A stretch of 64,000 nucleotides of DNA from Metamycoplasma spumans ATCC 19526 (GCA_000620005.1 JHVF01000003.1:23311-87310), one strand, 5' to 3'; counted from the first letter of the stretch, positions 46,291 to 58,250 are shown. Numbers and translations are program-made. The notes: generated by a model not told the origin, from the letters alone.

Positions 46291-47769
46291 TTATTTGTGG
46301 AAAAATTTATTATCTTCATAAATTGGTTCTTCAGTTAAGTTTAAACCTATTTTTGCAAAAGTTTCTTCATCAATTTTAGATAAAATTACCGTCGAATGAA
46401 CGTCGCAACCCTTTAATTTATCAATTAATAGCAATGCTTTTTTTGCATTTTCATTATTTTTAGCACTCATTGTTAACGCAATTAAAATTTCATCGATATG
46501 TAAACGGGGATTCTTATTTTTTAAAATATTGATTTTTAATTCTTGAATTGACTTAATTACTTCTTGATCAATTAAATCGATTGAATCTTCAATATTTGCT
46601 AAATATTTCAAAGCATTTAGTAATGCTGAAGAATTCGAACCCATTAATTTTGTTGTTTTTCCATAAACAACAGTATTATCTTTTAAATAAATTGCAGTAG
46701 CTGGTAAATTAGTTTTATTAGCAATTTTTTTAGCTTTAGCTATGCAAGGTAAAATCGAAAAGTCAATTTTATTGTTTTTAATTATTGCTTCTAATTTCGT
46801 GATATTTGAATAATGAGTATTGCTTCTTTTAAAATCAACCATAGCTTTGTAATATCTTCTAATAATTTCTTTTTTAGATGCTTCATGACACTTTTCAATA
46901 TCATTAAAACAAAAGCCAACCATATTGACGCCCATTTCCGTAGGTGATGAATAAATTTCTTTATTATAGATTTTATCTAATAGCGATTTTAAAATTGGAA
47001 ATGCCTCTAGGTCTCTATTGTAGTTCGTAGCGATTTGATTGAATTTTTTTCAATAAAAATAATCAGGTAAATTCTTATCATCTAAGTCCACCGTTGCTGC
47101 TTCGTATGCCAAATTTATTGGATCTTCAATTGATAAATTTCATATTGGGAATGTTTCGAATTTTGCATAACCTGAATATATATTTTGCAAACTTTCATGA
47201 TATATTTGACTTAGTGCTACCGCTAATTTTCCAGAGCCTGGTCCAGGGGCAGTTATAACTATTAATTCTTTAGATACTTTTATATAGTCATTTTTATAAA
47301 ATCCTTCTTTAGAAATGATTTTATCAGGATCATTGGGGTAATTATCAATTGGATAGTGCAAGGCAACATTAATGCCTAATTTTTCTAATTTTTCTTTAAA
47401 TCTATCAATAGTTGTTGTTGATTTATATTGAGTAATAACAACATTATTAACTAAAAAGCCATAATCACGCAATGTATCGATTAATCTCAATACATCTTTA
47501 TCATAACTAATACCAATGTCACTACGCATTTTATTTTTTAAAATATCTTTTGATGAAATAGCAATAATAATTTCTAATTTATCTTTTAATTTTAAAAGTA
47601 AATCTAGCTTAGTATTTTGATGATAACCTGGTAAAACCCTCATTGCATGATAATCATCAAATAATTTGCCACCAAATTCTAAATATAAACGATTATTAAA
47701 TAACTTGATGCGTTCAATAATTTTTTCACTTTGAATTTTTAAATATTTTTCTAAATTAAACGCTTCCAT
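46291..47769 (-). CDS. DUF1846 domain-containing protein
   Basis: 492 residues, the full length of the DUF1846 family, with UGA Trp codons (FPIWNLS, YFYWKKFN). The start reads EAFNLEKYLKIQSEKIIERI and it has the conserved P-loop-like TAPGPGSGK at residues 173-181. The rest (ARVLPGYHQNTK region, TEMGVNMVGFCFND, HIDEILIALTMSA) matches the family pattern. The biochemical function of the family is not known. A single gene, divergent from the membrane protein at 47886. Confidence 0.85.
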
Positions 47770-47885
47770 AATTGCACCTCTTATATTGTTATTAATATAA
47801 TTTATAATTAATTTTACTAAATTTGATTTTATGTAAAGAAATATTACTTATAATTAAAGTAATATAATAATTTTAAAGGAATATT

Positions 47886-48356
47886 ATGCAAAGAAAAAGA
47901 ATAAAAATTGCAGCAAGTTTTGCTATAGCTTTTATGATATTGGCAATTTTATCATTAATAGCAACTGCAGTATTGGGATATTTGACTTGAAAACGTGAGC
48001 TTAAATTTGATGACAGAGAGCAATTTGAACAATCTATCAAAGAAGCGTTGCCACTTGTTATCGGTTTAGGATCTTCACTAAGCTTTACAGTATTATTTGG
48101 TTTATTATCATTAATTATGACTGTTTTAAGTATTGATAGGGCATATGAACACAATAAAGTTGCAAGAGTTATTGCAATAATTGGTTTATTAATACCAGGG
48201 CTATTTATATTAACATTTATTTCTTTATGTGTTTTCATTCACAAAAACAAAAAAGATGAAGAGCCACAAAATGTTCAAGCAAATAACCCTTTTATAAAAC
48301 AAAATGCTTTCGCAAACTTTAACAGAGATTTTCAGACACCCAACAATCAAGAGTAG
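47886..48356 (+). CDS. Small membrane protein (156 aa)
   Basis: ATG at 47886 after TTTAAAGGAAT; TAG at 48354-48356. Three predicted spans: residues about 8-35 (AASFAIAFMILAILSLIATAVLGYL), 55-80 and 90-115, then a polar Asn/Gln-rich tail to residue 156. No transporter motif is visible. It is a single gene with a terminator shared with the convergent gene. Confidence 0.7.
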
Positions 48357-48358
48357 CA

Positions 48359-48393
48359 ATAAAAGTGAGTGACTTTATTAACACTCACTTTTA
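48359..48393. terminator. Terminator between convergent membrane-protein genes
   Basis: AAAAGTGAGTG and CACTCACTTTT arms, with T runs on the plus strand; it overlaps the stop codon of the convergent gene. Confidence 0.8.
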
Positions 48394-49323
48394 TTTTTTA
48401 AATAACAAAACATTGTCTTCAAGAAAATTTTTATCGTTTAATATTTTTTTATCATACAACTTAATTTTAAGCACTTTTTGTCAAAAGTAACTAACTGCAA
48501 ATGAAATTGCTATTCCACCAATTGGAATTATTAAATTTAAAATAATTTTAATAAATAAATTGTTTCCTTCATATCCAAACGGTCTTCTAAAATTTAAAAA
48601 TGGATAAATTGAAACCTGCATTTTCGAATATATATCAAGGCCAACACTATTTTTAATTTTTATATCACTTAAAAACACATCAACATCTTTTACGCCAATA
48701 AAGAAAATTAACATTGTAAAAATATAATACCCTAAAACCATTAAAAATGAAAGGTTCATTGTTTTTTTAGATACTACCATGCGTTTTCTCAACAGAATAA
48801 TTGCCACAAATGCAATCACTGGGTTAATAAAATGTACAGGTACGGTTAATATTTTTCAGCTAAGCGGTATTTGATATCAAAACTCTGGATTTATAAATAT
48901 AAAAGGAATAATAACTCCTCAAAATCCAATAAAAGTTATTGTTATATAAACTGTAGAAAGAAATAAAAATCTTTTTGATCATAAATATTTAGGAAAAATA
49001 CCATACAGTAATAACGCTATTCCTATTCAAATATTGCTAATGTATGTAAATGTAAATCTAACTTGTAAAAAAGCTCCCGATATAGAAGGATAAATATTAG
49101 CATTTATTAGGTTTTCTTTAGTTTCTTTTGATAATTTGGCTATTCCATTTAAAATCATATTAGAATCTGATATTCAAGACGCAATAAATGTAATTGCTCA
49201 CAAAATCAACATTGAAAATCCCATTCAAAATGACATTAATCTTAGTTTATCATCGCAGATAAACGGAAAAAAATCAGTCTTTTTATGTGAGCATTTTTTT
49301 GTATTATTTCTATTTGTTTTCAT
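48391..49323 (-). CDS. Multi-pass membrane protein (310 aa)
   Basis: ATG at 49321-49323, TAA at 48391-48393, open only with many UGA Trp codons (MSFWMGFSM, ILWAITF, SWISDSN). The first 35 residues are polar, followed by about six to seven hydrophobic spans. Conserved-looking loops include NPEFWYQIPLSWK and NFRRPFGYEGNN. It resembles the Mollicute-specific multi-span families (DUF1600-like), but I am unsure of the family. No transport motif is visible. Confidence 0.65.
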
Positions 49324-49484
49324 GATTAAAATTATAATAAATTTACAAAAAGCATAATTAATTTGTAAACTTGATAATTTTACTGAAAAAATAGCTTAAA
49401 TTAAAGCGAATTTATATATTTAAATTTATTTCATTGTATACTTTTATATATAGTATATAAAAACATTTAGAAAGGAAAATATAA

Positions 49485-50096
49485 ATGCATAATTTTAGCG
49501 CATTAGCAAGATCATTAGAATCTAAGGCAACATCAACTAAACGTAAAGCAATCATATTTTTTATTATTCCAGCAATATTTATTGCTTTATGAATAGCAGT
49601 TGTTCTTTTATATCAATTTAGATTTGGAAATAAATCAGATACAAAACATTCAATTTTTTATCTAATACAAATCTTTGCAAAATCAAGTAGTTTCGACGAC
49701 TTTAAAGAAACATTTAACGCACTAAAAATGGAAGTTAAAATTTATTTAGGATTATTACTATTATTAAGTGTATCTATTTTAATTATGGGATTTGTGCTAC
49801 CAATAGTATTAATGATTTCAATTTCAGGTTTAAAAGAAATAAATAGAAAAATTTCTTCAATACCAATTTTATCTTTAGACACTCAAGCACTAGCAAAATC
49901 AGCAACTTCAAATCTAGGTGCTGCAAATGTATTGATAGGATTTGGTTTTATTATTCCAATATTAACATTTATTGGCGTAATTTTAGCATTAGTAGGATCT
50001 TCAAAAACTAAAGCAGTTAGTCAAGATATTTTATGAAACCTACAAGTAAATCAACTTGCACAAAACGCAAACAATAGTAATGGTGTATATTATTAA
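49485..50096 (+). CDS. Membrane protein (203 aa)
   Basis: ATG at 49485 after AGAAAGGAAAAT; TAA at 50094-50096; UGA Trp in ALWIAVV and DILWNLQ. Three to four spans (residues 22-45, 85-110, 145-170) separated by a polar loop rich in Ser, and a Gln/Asn-rich tail. Function unknown. The next gene starts 2 nt after its stop, so the two are co-translated and likely work together. Confidence 0.7.
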
Positions 50097-50098
50097 TT

Positions 50099-50980
50099 AT
50101 GTTCAATTTATTTAAAAAGAAAAACCAAACTGAAAACAGCGAATTAACAAATGTTACAAATTCGCCGAAATTAACTTTTGACGATGAAGTTGAAATTTCA
50201 CCAGAAAAAAGAGCAACAATTAGGAAAATATTCAAGAGGGAATATAGAGCAAAATTATTTTCTTCTCTAGTTTGATTCACAATATTAATTGCATCAATTA
50301 TTGGAGTACTTTTAACCTATTTCTTAATTACAGCAAAATCAGAAAATAAAAAAGATGGTATAGGATATTACATTTTATCAGGCGGAATATTAATTCTTTC
50401 ATTAGTTGTATTCATCGTATACGCAATAAAATTGAATGCTATAAAGGTAGTTAGCAGATCTTTAAAAGATGAACAAAACAGAGTCGATGCCAATGTTGGA
50501 CTTCATTTATATGAAACATATCGTTCATTAGTTTTAAATAAGCTAAGATGAATTTGACTATTTGTTTTCTTTATTACATACTATGGATTATTCAATTTAA
50601 TTGTTTATGGTCTATGAAAAGCTGGTGAAATTAAAATAGAAAAGGCATCAGGCATAAATATTTCTATTAATTTAGAAAAGATAATGGAAAGTGCCTTTAA
50701 AAATGTAACTGTTCTATTAATAATTGGTGGTGCTATAATTGGTGCTATAACAGTTTTATTTATTTTTTCGCAAATACATTTTTTAAGAAGAATTAACGAA
50801 GTTAAATATAACCTAGGTTCAAATGTAATAGAAATTGTAAATTCAGTTAAAAACGACAGAAGAAAAGAAAATAAATCTTGAATAATAAGTTATTTTGTAA
50901 TCTTCGCAATAGTATTTTTAATACCTTTACTATTAATTGGTTATCTAGTTTGAAAAGGCGTTATCAAAAGAAAATCATAA
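50099..50980 (+). CDS. Membrane protein (293 aa)
   Basis: ATG at 50099-50101, TAA at 50978-50980; several UGA Trp codons. A polar N terminus of about 60 residues (MFNLFKKKNQTENSEL) precedes four or five spans (FTILIASIIGVLLTYFL, ILSGGILILSLVVFIV, WIWLFVFFITYYGLF, and two near the C terminus). Ends in a basic tail GVIKRKS. It forms a coupled pair with the preceding gene. Function unknown. Confidence 0.7.
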
Positions 50981-51010
50981 AAGCAACAATTCGTTGCTTT
51001 TATTTTTTTA
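50978..51010 (+). terminator. Terminator of the membrane-protein pair
   Basis: AAAAGCAAC and GTTGCTTTT arms around AATTC, followed by a T run. Confidence 0.85.
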
Positions 51011-51059
51011 AATTTAAAAAAATATGCAAGGTTTTGCCTTACATATTTTTAAGTTATTA

Positions 51060-53153
51060 TTAGTCTTCGTCAACTGAAACTTTACCACCACGTTTTTTGA
51101 TGATTTCATCAGCTAAGTTACGTGGTAATTTTTCATAGTGATCGAATCACATTTGGTATGTTCCACGACCTGTGGTCATAGATCTTAATTGAGTTGCATA
51201 TCCAAACATTTCTGACAATGGAATATAAGCTTTAATAACGTGTGCTCCATCATTTCTTGTTTCGTTATCACGAACTTGTCCACGACGTCTTGAGATATCT
51301 CCCATAACGTCACCGAAGAAATCTTCAGGAACAACGACTGCAACGTCCATAATTGGTTCTAATAGAACTGTACCTAATTGTTCACGACCTTTTGTCAATG
51401 ATTTAGAAGCAGCAATTTTATATGCTAATTCAGATGAATCGACTTCATGGTATGAACCATCAAATAAGGTAGCTTTAATGTCAATCATAGGGTATCCAGC
51501 AAGAATACCAATGTCCATTTTTTCACGTAAACCTTTTTCAATTGATTTGATGTATTCTTTAGGAATTTTACCACCAACGATTTTGTCGATAAATTCAAAA
51601 CCGCCATCTGGATTTGGTTCGTATTTAATTCATACGTGACCATATTGACCTTTACCACCTGATTGTTTCTTGTGAATACCTTCAACTTCAGCTGATTTGG
51701 TAATAGTTTCACGGTATGAAACTTGAGGAGCCCCAACAGTAACTTCAACTTTAAATTCACGTTTTAATCTATCAACGATAATATCTAAGTGAAGCTCACC
51801 CATACCAGCGATAATTGTTTGACCAGTTTCTTCGTCTGTGTAGTATTTAAATGTAGGGTCTTCAGCAGCTAATCTTTGTAAAGCTAATGAAAGTTTTTCT
51901 GAAGCATCTTTAGTTTTTGGTTCAATAGCTTGTGAAATAACTGGTTCTGGGAAGTTCATGTTTTCTAAAACAATCTCTTTGTGTTTTTCATCTATTAATG
52001 TATCACCTGTTGTTGTGAATTTAAGTCCAACTGCAGCAGCAATATCACCTGTTCTAACTTCTTCAATATCAGTTCTTGAGTTAGCGTGCATTAATAAAAT
52101 ACGGCTTAATCTTTCTTTTTCACCTTTTGTTGAGTTAAATACGTAAGAACCTTTGGTAATAACACCTGAGTAAACTCTGAAAAATGTTAAGTTTCCAACA
52201 AATGGGTCATTCATAACTTTGAATGCTAGTGATGAGAAGAATTCATCATCAGATGCAGGGATAGTAATTTCTTCTTCACCTTTGTATGCTTTCATATCTG
52301 GAATGTCCAATGGACTTGGTAGATAATCAACAACAGCGTCAAGCATTAATTTAACACCTTTGTTTTTAAATGATGTTCCACAAACAACTGGGAAATATTG
52401 AGCTGTTAGTGTAGCTTTACGAATAGCTTCTTTCATTTTTTCGGCACTTACTTGTTGCTCTGCCAATAATAATTCCATGATTTCTTCATCAAAATCTGCT
52501 AGAGATTCAGCTAATGAAGCTCTCATTAAAGTAGCTTCGTCTTTTAAATGAGCTGGAATTTCAATTTCTTTTGCATTTTCCGCAGCTTCTCCATCGTATT
52601 CAAAAGCTTTCATTTCAACTAGGTCAATAATACCTTTAAATTGAGCTTCTTCACCAATGTTTAATTGAATAGCGTGTGCATTTGCGCCTAATAATTTTTT
52701 AAGTGACTCAACTGAAGCTTTAAAGTTAGCTCCCATTTTGTCCATTTTGTTAACGTAAACAATTCTTGGAACTCTGTAGTTTGTTGCTTGTCTTCAAACT
52801 GTTTCTGTTTGAGGTTCAACACCTGATTGAGCATCTAAAACAGCAACAGCACCATCTAATACTCTAAGTGAACGTTCAACTTCGATTGTAAAGTCAACGT
52901 GTCCTGGAGTATCGATAATGTTTAATCTTTTACCTCTTCAGTAAGCTGTTGTAGCGGCAGAAGTAATGGTAATACCACGTTCTTGTTCTTGAACCATTCA
53001 GTCCATTTGTGAAGCACCTTCGTGTGTTTCGCCAATTTTGTGGATTTTTCCAGTGTGGAATAAAACTCTTTCTGTTGTAGTAGTTTTACCAGCATCAATA
53101 TGCGCCATAATACCGATATTACGGTAATCTTCTAATTTATATTCTCTTGCCAT
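51060..53153 (-). CDS. fusA: Translation elongation factor G
   Basis: 697 residues; ATG at 53151-53153, TAA at 51060-51062. GTPase that drives translocation. P-loop AHIDAGKT at residues 17-24, then [20 protein letters not shown] and NKMDKMG; domain II starts near [11 protein letters not shown] and the C-terminal part has [25 protein letters not shown]. Last gene of rpsL-rpsG-fusA; tuf does not follow. Only 12 nt separate it from rpsG. Confidence 0.97.
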
Positions 53154-53165
53154 AGAAATATCCTA

Positions 53166-53636
53166 TTATCATCTAAAGTGAGCAAATGCTTTGTTAGATT
53201 CTGCCATTTTGTGGGTATCTTCACGTTTTTTGATTGCTCCACCCATTTTGTTTGAAGCATCAATAATTTCATTTGCTAATTTTTCTTCCATGGTTTTGTC
53301 GTTTCTTAATCTTGCATATTGAATTAATCATCTTAATGCTAAAGTTTGTTTTCTTTTAGCACTAACTTCACAAGGAACTTGGTAGTTTGATCCACCAACT
53401 CTTCTTGATCTAACTTCTAATTGTGGGCTAATGTTTTCTAAAGCAACATTAAATACTTCGATAGCTTCTTTTCCTGTTTTGCTTTTAATGATTTCGAATG
53501 CGTTATATAAGATGTTTTCAGCGATAGATTTTTTACCGTCTAACATAATTGTGTTGATTAATTTTGTAATAATTTTTGAGTTAAAAACTGGATCTGCTAA
53601 AACGTCTCTAACGGGTGCTTTATGTTTTCTTGACAT
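53166..53636 (-). CDS. rpsG: Ribosomal protein S7
   Basis: 156 residues; ends HFRW with a UGA Trp and TAA at 53166-53168. The family blocks [46 protein letters not shown] and [11 protein letters not shown] are all present. Nucleates assembly of the head of the small subunit. It follows rpsL by 26 nt with AAAGGA before the start. Confidence 0.96.
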
Positions 53637-53662
53637 ATTTTTCCTTTCTTAACTTTCTTTAA

Positions 53663-54079
53663 TTAATTACTTTTTGGTCTTTTTGTTCCGTAAACTGAAC
53701 GACCTTGTTTTCTTCCATCAACACCGGCAGCATCTTGTGTACCACGAACGATTGTGTATCTAACCCCTGGTAAGTCTTTAACTTTACCACCACGAATTAA
53801 AACAACTGAGTGTTCTTGTAGGTTGTGTCCTTCTCCAGGAATATAAGCTGTAACTTCTTGTGTATTTGATAATCTAACACGAGCATATTTACGAATAGCT
53901 GAGTTAGGTTTTTTAGGTGTCATTGTTGCCACACGAGTACATACACCACGTTTAAAAGGTGCAGGTATAGCAATTTCTTTTTTTTGTAAAGAGTTGTACA
54001 TTTTACCTAAAGCAGGAGCTTTAGATTTTGATGTTTTATCTTTACGGCCTTGTTTAACTAATTGTGCAACTGTAGGCAT
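53663..54079 (-). CDS. rpsL: Ribosomal protein S12
   Basis: 138 residues: [15 protein letters not shown], the [16 protein letters not shown] block with the wild-type Lys of the streptomycin site, and [20 protein letters not shown]. First gene of the str operon; a TATAAT box at 54145-54150 and GAAAGGAA before the start. Confidence 0.97.
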   Translation of the reverse strand: MPTVAQLVKQGRKDKTSKSKAPALGKMYNSLQKKEIAIPAPFKRGVCTRVATMTPKKPNSAIRKYARVRLSNTQEVTAYIPGEGHNLQEHSVVLIRGGKVKDLPGVRYTIVRGTQDAAGVDGRKQGRSVYGTKRPKSN

Positions 54080-54202
54080 AGTAATTTCCTTTCTAAAATT
54101 TATATTAATGTTTGGTATTTTGCAATTATTAAAATACTTAGTATATTATACAACAACTAAGCCGGTGTTTTTAATTTTTTTTATTTTTTTATTTTGGTTA
54201 AA

Positions 54203-54246
54203 AAAATATATATCATTCCATTAAAAATTTAAGAAATGATATATAA
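54203..54246 (-). terminator. Terminator-like hairpin after the small lipoprotein gene
   Basis: ATATATCATT and AATGATATAT arms with an AT loop, followed by seven T on the minus strand. Stem is AU-only, so strength is uncertain. Confidence 0.5.
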
Positions 54247-54256
54247 AAAATTATTA

Positions 54257-54838
54257 TTAAATTTGTATTTCTTTATTATCTAATTTTTCTTTTTCGCTTT
54301 TTGCATCGTTTATTATTTTTTCGATTTTTACGATTTTTTCATTTATTTCAGTTTTTGGCATTTCAATCGTCGGAGCGGTTTGTTCTTTTAGATTTTTATG
54401 CAATTCTTTAGCTATTTTAATATATTTTGGTTCTGATAGTTCATCTTTAATATATTGATAACCGTCTGATAATTTTTCAAAATATGTAACAATTAAGTTA
54501 ATTTTATCTTCTTTTATTTTTATAAAGCGATTGATGAAATCGTTAATTTTAGCATTCAATGTACTGATATATTTTTCTGGTGGATTAGATTCATTAATTT
54601 CTGTTTTCTTCATTTCATCTAATGTTTGCTCTAATTCGTTTAATAATTGTTTAATATCAGGATCATTATTTTCTTCAAAATATTTATTGACATCCCCGAT
54701 TAAATTTATTAATGTTGTCTTAATAACATTAAATGCTTTGTATTTCAATGAATTCAAAGGCGCACATGAAATAGTCACAACTGGCATTATGATAAATGTT
54801 GGCGCTGACATTAATAATAATTTAGAAACTCTTTTCAT
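54257..54838 (-). CDS. Small lipoprotein with a coiled-coil body (193 aa)
   Basis: ATG at 54836-54838 with TAGGAG upstream; TAA at 54257-54259. The N-terminal signal MKRVSKLLLMSAPTFIIMPVVTISC has a weak lipobox (TISC, Cys25). The rest is a soluble, strongly helical protein (LEQTLDEMKKTEIN, ELHKNLKEQ, IVKIEKIINDAKSEKEKL) with heptad-like spacing. No domain is recognised. It is a single gene. Confidence 0.7.
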   Translation of the reverse strand: MKRVSKLLLMSAPTFIIMPVVTISCAPLNSLKYKAFNVIKTTLINLIGDVNKYFEENNDPDIKQLLNELEQTLDEMKKTEINESNPPEKYISTLNAKINDFINRFIKIKEDKINLIVTYFEKLSDGYQYIKDELSEPKYIKIAKELHKNLKEQTAPTIEMPKTEINEKIVKIEKIINDAKSEKEKLDNKEIQI

Positions 54839-54869
54839 TTTATCTCCTAATAATTCATATTATAAATTA

Positions 54870-54894
54870 AAAAAACTCCATGACGGAGTTTTCA
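54870..54894 (-). terminator. Terminator of the two overlapping membrane-protein genes
   Basis: AAAACTCC and GGAGTTTT arms around the 5-base loop, followed by T on the minus strand, right after the stop at 54895. Confidence 0.8.
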
Positions 54895-55989
54895 TTATAA
54901 AGTTTGTAAAAATTTACTTTTTAAAATATTTTTATATTCTTTTAAAAATTCAGATATTTCTTTTTCTAAAACAGTCGTTCCATTATCTAATGTGTAAATA
55001 ACAAGTGAGGTTGGATTATAAAATAAATCTTCAATGTCGCCATCACGATAAGTTAATCACGCATTTTTTTGAACTTGTTGATACATAGGGTCCTGTGACC
55101 TTACTGTGTATAAATATTCTTCATATTTTTTATTAAACTCTTTTTTACTCATTTTTGGCATATCATCAGTTTCTTTAATAATTTTAACTTTTTGATCCAT
55201 TTTATTCATTCAAGCAATTTCTTTTTCAACTTTATTCAGTTCTTTATCAGAATTTGATTGTGATACCATGCCTAAAATTTTAGCTTCTTCTTCTTTTTGT
55301 TCTTCAATAACATTTAATGATTCTAAAAAGAATTTAATTTTAAATAATTGATTTAAATATTCTTTATATCTTTTTGTTAGTGTTTTAGATTCCATTTTAT
55401 TATAAAAAGAAACGAAATTAGCTAATACACGAGGTGCTAAAGGATTATTCTCTTCCATTTTTTTAATATCTAATTTTATTTCAGCTGGATATTCTGAATT
55501 ATATTTTTCTTCTTCTTTTAATTGATTTAAAGCAATAGAAAGATTTTTATTGCTATTTTTATATTGTATTTGATTAAATGATTTTAAATAAATAACTAAA
55601 ACTAAAATGTTACTAATAATCATCGAAGCTACAGAAAATCCTAGAATAGCGATAAAAAATGCTTCATAGCTAAGTTTTGTATCAGGGTTTTTCATTACTT
55701 TAGCTAATAAAATGGCAGCCATAATAGCAATTGAAACATAAAAAATGTTAGTTAAAATGTAATTTGTTGTTGCATTACCTTTTAAATTAAAACCTTGAAC
55801 ATATTTAATTTTTAAATCATTAGCTAATAATTCTTTGGTTTTTTTAATACTTCTTCTAAAGTTAATAATAAATCTAATACTCATGTATAGTGAAATTACA
55901 ATAAACGCAATTCCCAATAATGATCAAATAAGATACTGATTAGAACTTTTATTAACACTAGCTTGTGCTTGTTCTGAAAAATTAATCAT
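54895..55989 (-). CDS. Membrane protein with a long cytoplasmic helical domain (364 aa)
   Basis: ATG at 55987-55989, TAA at 54895-54897; UGA Trp codons (LIWSLLG, EIAWMNK, KNAWLTY). Residues 20-45, 75-95 and 105-130 are hydrophobic spans; residues 135-364 are polar and helical (KEEEKYNSEYPAEIKLDIKK, MPKMSKKEFNKKYEEYLYT). Its start overlaps the end of the gene before it by 8 nt, so the two are made together and probably form one membrane complex. Family unknown. Confidence 0.65.
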
Positions 55990-56908
55990 TTTTTTCACCA
56001 TCATCTTCTTTTTTATCTTCTTTAACTTCTTTTTGAATTGTTCTTTCTTCAAAAATTGAAGCAATTTTATCTACTAACTGCTCTTTAGTTAAATCTCTAG
56101 ATCCAAAAATATTTAATTTTTCTGCCATTGTAATTAATTGTTCATGATCTAATAATTCAAGTTTTGAACGATATTCACTTTTACTTGGCAATTCTTTAGC
56201 TAACATTGCAGAATTGAATTCTGCGTTTTGAATATCTGATGTTGAATTGAATGATTTTTTGATTTGATCTTCACTTTGTTTCATTTGTGAAAAGTTTCCA
56301 CCCATAATGTTTTGAAACATTTGATAGTATGGATCGTTTTGAATATTTCTTTGCATCAAATCAATTTTCAACGCTCTAAATATCTTGATTGTTTTATTGC
56401 ATTGAATAAACACTGCAAAATAAACGATAATATATATTAATGTTGATATGCTTTTTAATATTTTGCTTATATCTCAATGTGAAAATTTGAAATATGAAGC
56501 ACCCGAAAAAACTAATGTTAATACTTGAAAAATAATAGCAAATAAAAAGATTCCGGTCAAAACAAAAGAATATTGAGAATAATCTTTTTTGTTATATGCT
56601 TTTACAAATGAAAAAATATGTCATATGTATATAGCTGAGAATATAGCAACTCATGCAGTAAAGCCAATTATTACGTTGTTATAAACTGAATAAGCTGTAA
56701 TTTTCAAGTTTTCTTTTGCAATTTCTGATTGATAGCCATTAATATAATTATCTTTATTCACTAATTGTTCAATAATAGCTGCATATTGAATGAATAAAAT
56801 TAAGCCTAAAAATGCCGTAAACAATATTCATCAAATTAAGTATTTTTTCTTATTTTCATTAAATAATTCTTCTGCCGAATTATATTTTGATAAGTCGATT
56901 GAATACAT
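55982..56908 (-). CDS. Membrane protein (308 aa), partner of the overlapping gene
   Basis: ATG at 56906-56908 with a strong GGAGGTGA ribosome binding site; TAA at 55982-55984; several UGA Trp codons (LIWWILF, GFTAWVA, YIWHIFS). Four spans lie in the first 170 residues. The polar C-terminal part has YYQMFQNIMGGNF and KSEYRSKLELLDHEQLITMAEKLNI, followed by DLTKEQLVDKIASIFEE, which looks like a short SAP/HeH-type helix-extended-loop-helix. Function unknown. It probably pairs with 54895-55989. Confidence 0.65.
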
Positions 56909-56965
56909 ATTCACCTCCGTTTTATTATTTAATATATAAATTATATTTTAAAGTAATTAATAATA

Positions 56966-57871
56966 TTAATTATTTGTTTTTTCCAGTTGAATTTCTTGTT
57001 CCATAATTTGAGGCAATGGCGCTTCAAAATGCATTTTATTGCCATGTAAGTCAATGAATTCCATTTCCTTAGCATGTAGTCTTTGATTAAAGTCATCAAC
57101 TGTTTTATTGTAAATCGGATCACCATACACTGGGTGCTTAATATAATTTAAATGCACTCTAATTTGGTGAGTTCTACCTGTTTTTAAATTACATTTAACA
57201 AGTGTTTTGTCTTTGCCATTAATTTCTAGGTATTTTAAAACTTCAACTATCGTGTAAGCGTTTTTTGAATTTTGTTCAGTAACCGCAAACTTTTGACGGT
57301 TTTTCGAATCACGTCCAATTGGCAAGTCTAAATGTAAAATTTTGTTTGGAATTTTATTATCACAAATCGCATAATAAGTTCTTTTAATTTCGTGTTGTTT
57401 TAATAAAGAAGCAAAATAATTATGAGCTTTATTATTTTTAGCAACTAATAATAATCCACTAGTATCTTTATCAATTCTATGCACAATACCCAATCTTAAT
57501 AAGCCATTAACATTACTTAAATTATTTTTAAAGTGATACATTAAAGCATTAACTAAAGTATTTTCATGATGACCAGGAGCAGGATGTACAACCATGCCTG
57601 ACGGTTTATTAATAATTAAATAATCATCACATTCATAAATAATATCTAATGGAATATTTTGACTTTCTACACTAGTTTGTTTATCTAACAATTTAATAAC
57701 TTCAATTTCGTCATTTTCTTTAACTATATATTTATTTTTATTGATTTTTACACCATTAACAAAAACTGCTCCTTCATCAATTAATGTTTGAATATCGTTT
57801 CTTGTAATTTCACTATTATTTGCAATGTATTTATCAATACGTTCAGCATATTTTACAGTAAGTTTTAGCAT
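56966..57871 (-). CDS. rluD: RluA/RluD family 23S rRNA pseudouridine synthase
   Basis: 301 residues. N-terminal S4 domain (RIDKYIANNSEITRNDIQTLI), then the synthase domain with INKPSGMVVHPAPGH and the catalytic HRIDKDTSGL at residues 131-140 (Asp134), and NLKTGRTHQIRVHL. S4 plus this layout fits RluD, which modifies helix 69 of 23S rRNA, but the exact target is inferred. It is a single gene between the membrane-protein pair and the divergent YigZ-like gene. Confidence 0.88.
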   Translation of the reverse strand: MLKLTVKYAERIDKYIANNSEITRNDIQTLIDEGAVFVNGVKINKNKYIVKENDEIEVIKLLDKQTSVESQNIPLDIIYECDDYLIINKPSGMVVHPAPGHHENTLVNALMYHFKNNLSNVNGLLRLGIVHRIDKDTSGLLLVAKNNKAHNYFASLLKQHEIKRTYYAICDNKIPNKILHLDLPIGRDSKNRQKFAVTEQNSKNAYTIVEVLKYLEINGKDKTLVKCNLKTGRTHQIRVHLNYIKHPVYGDPIYNKTVDDFNQRLHAKEMEFIDLHGNKMHFEAPLPQIMEQEIQLEKTNN

Positions 57872-57911
57872 AAGCTAAATTATAACAAAATAATCATTTA
57901 TAATAAAATAT

Positions 57912-58250
57912 ATGAAAATTATAGAAATAAAAAAATCTAAATTTGTGCCTTATATTTTTGATATTAAAAATAAAGAAGATATCAAAGTAATTTTTAATAA
58001 TTTAAAAGTTGAACATAAAAAATCAGCCCATATTGTATATGCTTATTTATTAAAAGAAAATAACAAAATTAGCGGTGGTTTTAATAATGATGGCGAACCA
58101 TGCGGAGGAAGAAAAATTTATAATATCTTAGAAATCAAAAAATGTGAAAATAAAGCAATTTTTATTGTTAGATATTATGGAGGAATTAAGCTAGGTGCCT
58201 CCGGCCTAGATCGCGCCTTTATAAAAGCTGCGGCTTCATTATTTGAATAA
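57912..58250 (+). CDS. YigZ/IMPACT (UPF0029) N-terminal domain protein, short form
   Basis: 112 residues; ATG at 57912, TAA at 58248-58250. The conserved SGGFNNDGEPCGG, IVRYYGGIKLGASGLDRAF and KSAHIVYAYLL blocks define the UPF0029 fold. Usual YigZ proteins have about 200 residues with a second C-terminal domain (DUF1949); here it ends after the first domain, as in other mollicutes where the short form is seen. Function of the family is unclear, with a link to ribosome or amino-acid starvation control in eukaryotic IMPACT. Confidence 0.85.
   Translation: MKIIEIKKSKFVPYIFDIKNKEDIKVIFNNLKVEHKKSAHIVYAYLLKENNKISGGFNNDGEPCGGRKIYNILEIKKCENKAIFIVRYYGGIKLGASGLDRAFIKAAASLFE

Noticed and set aside
51485..51760. 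91-residue frame inside fusA and other alternate frames in housekeeping genes
   Set aside because: They are overlapping shadows of well-conserved coding sequence.
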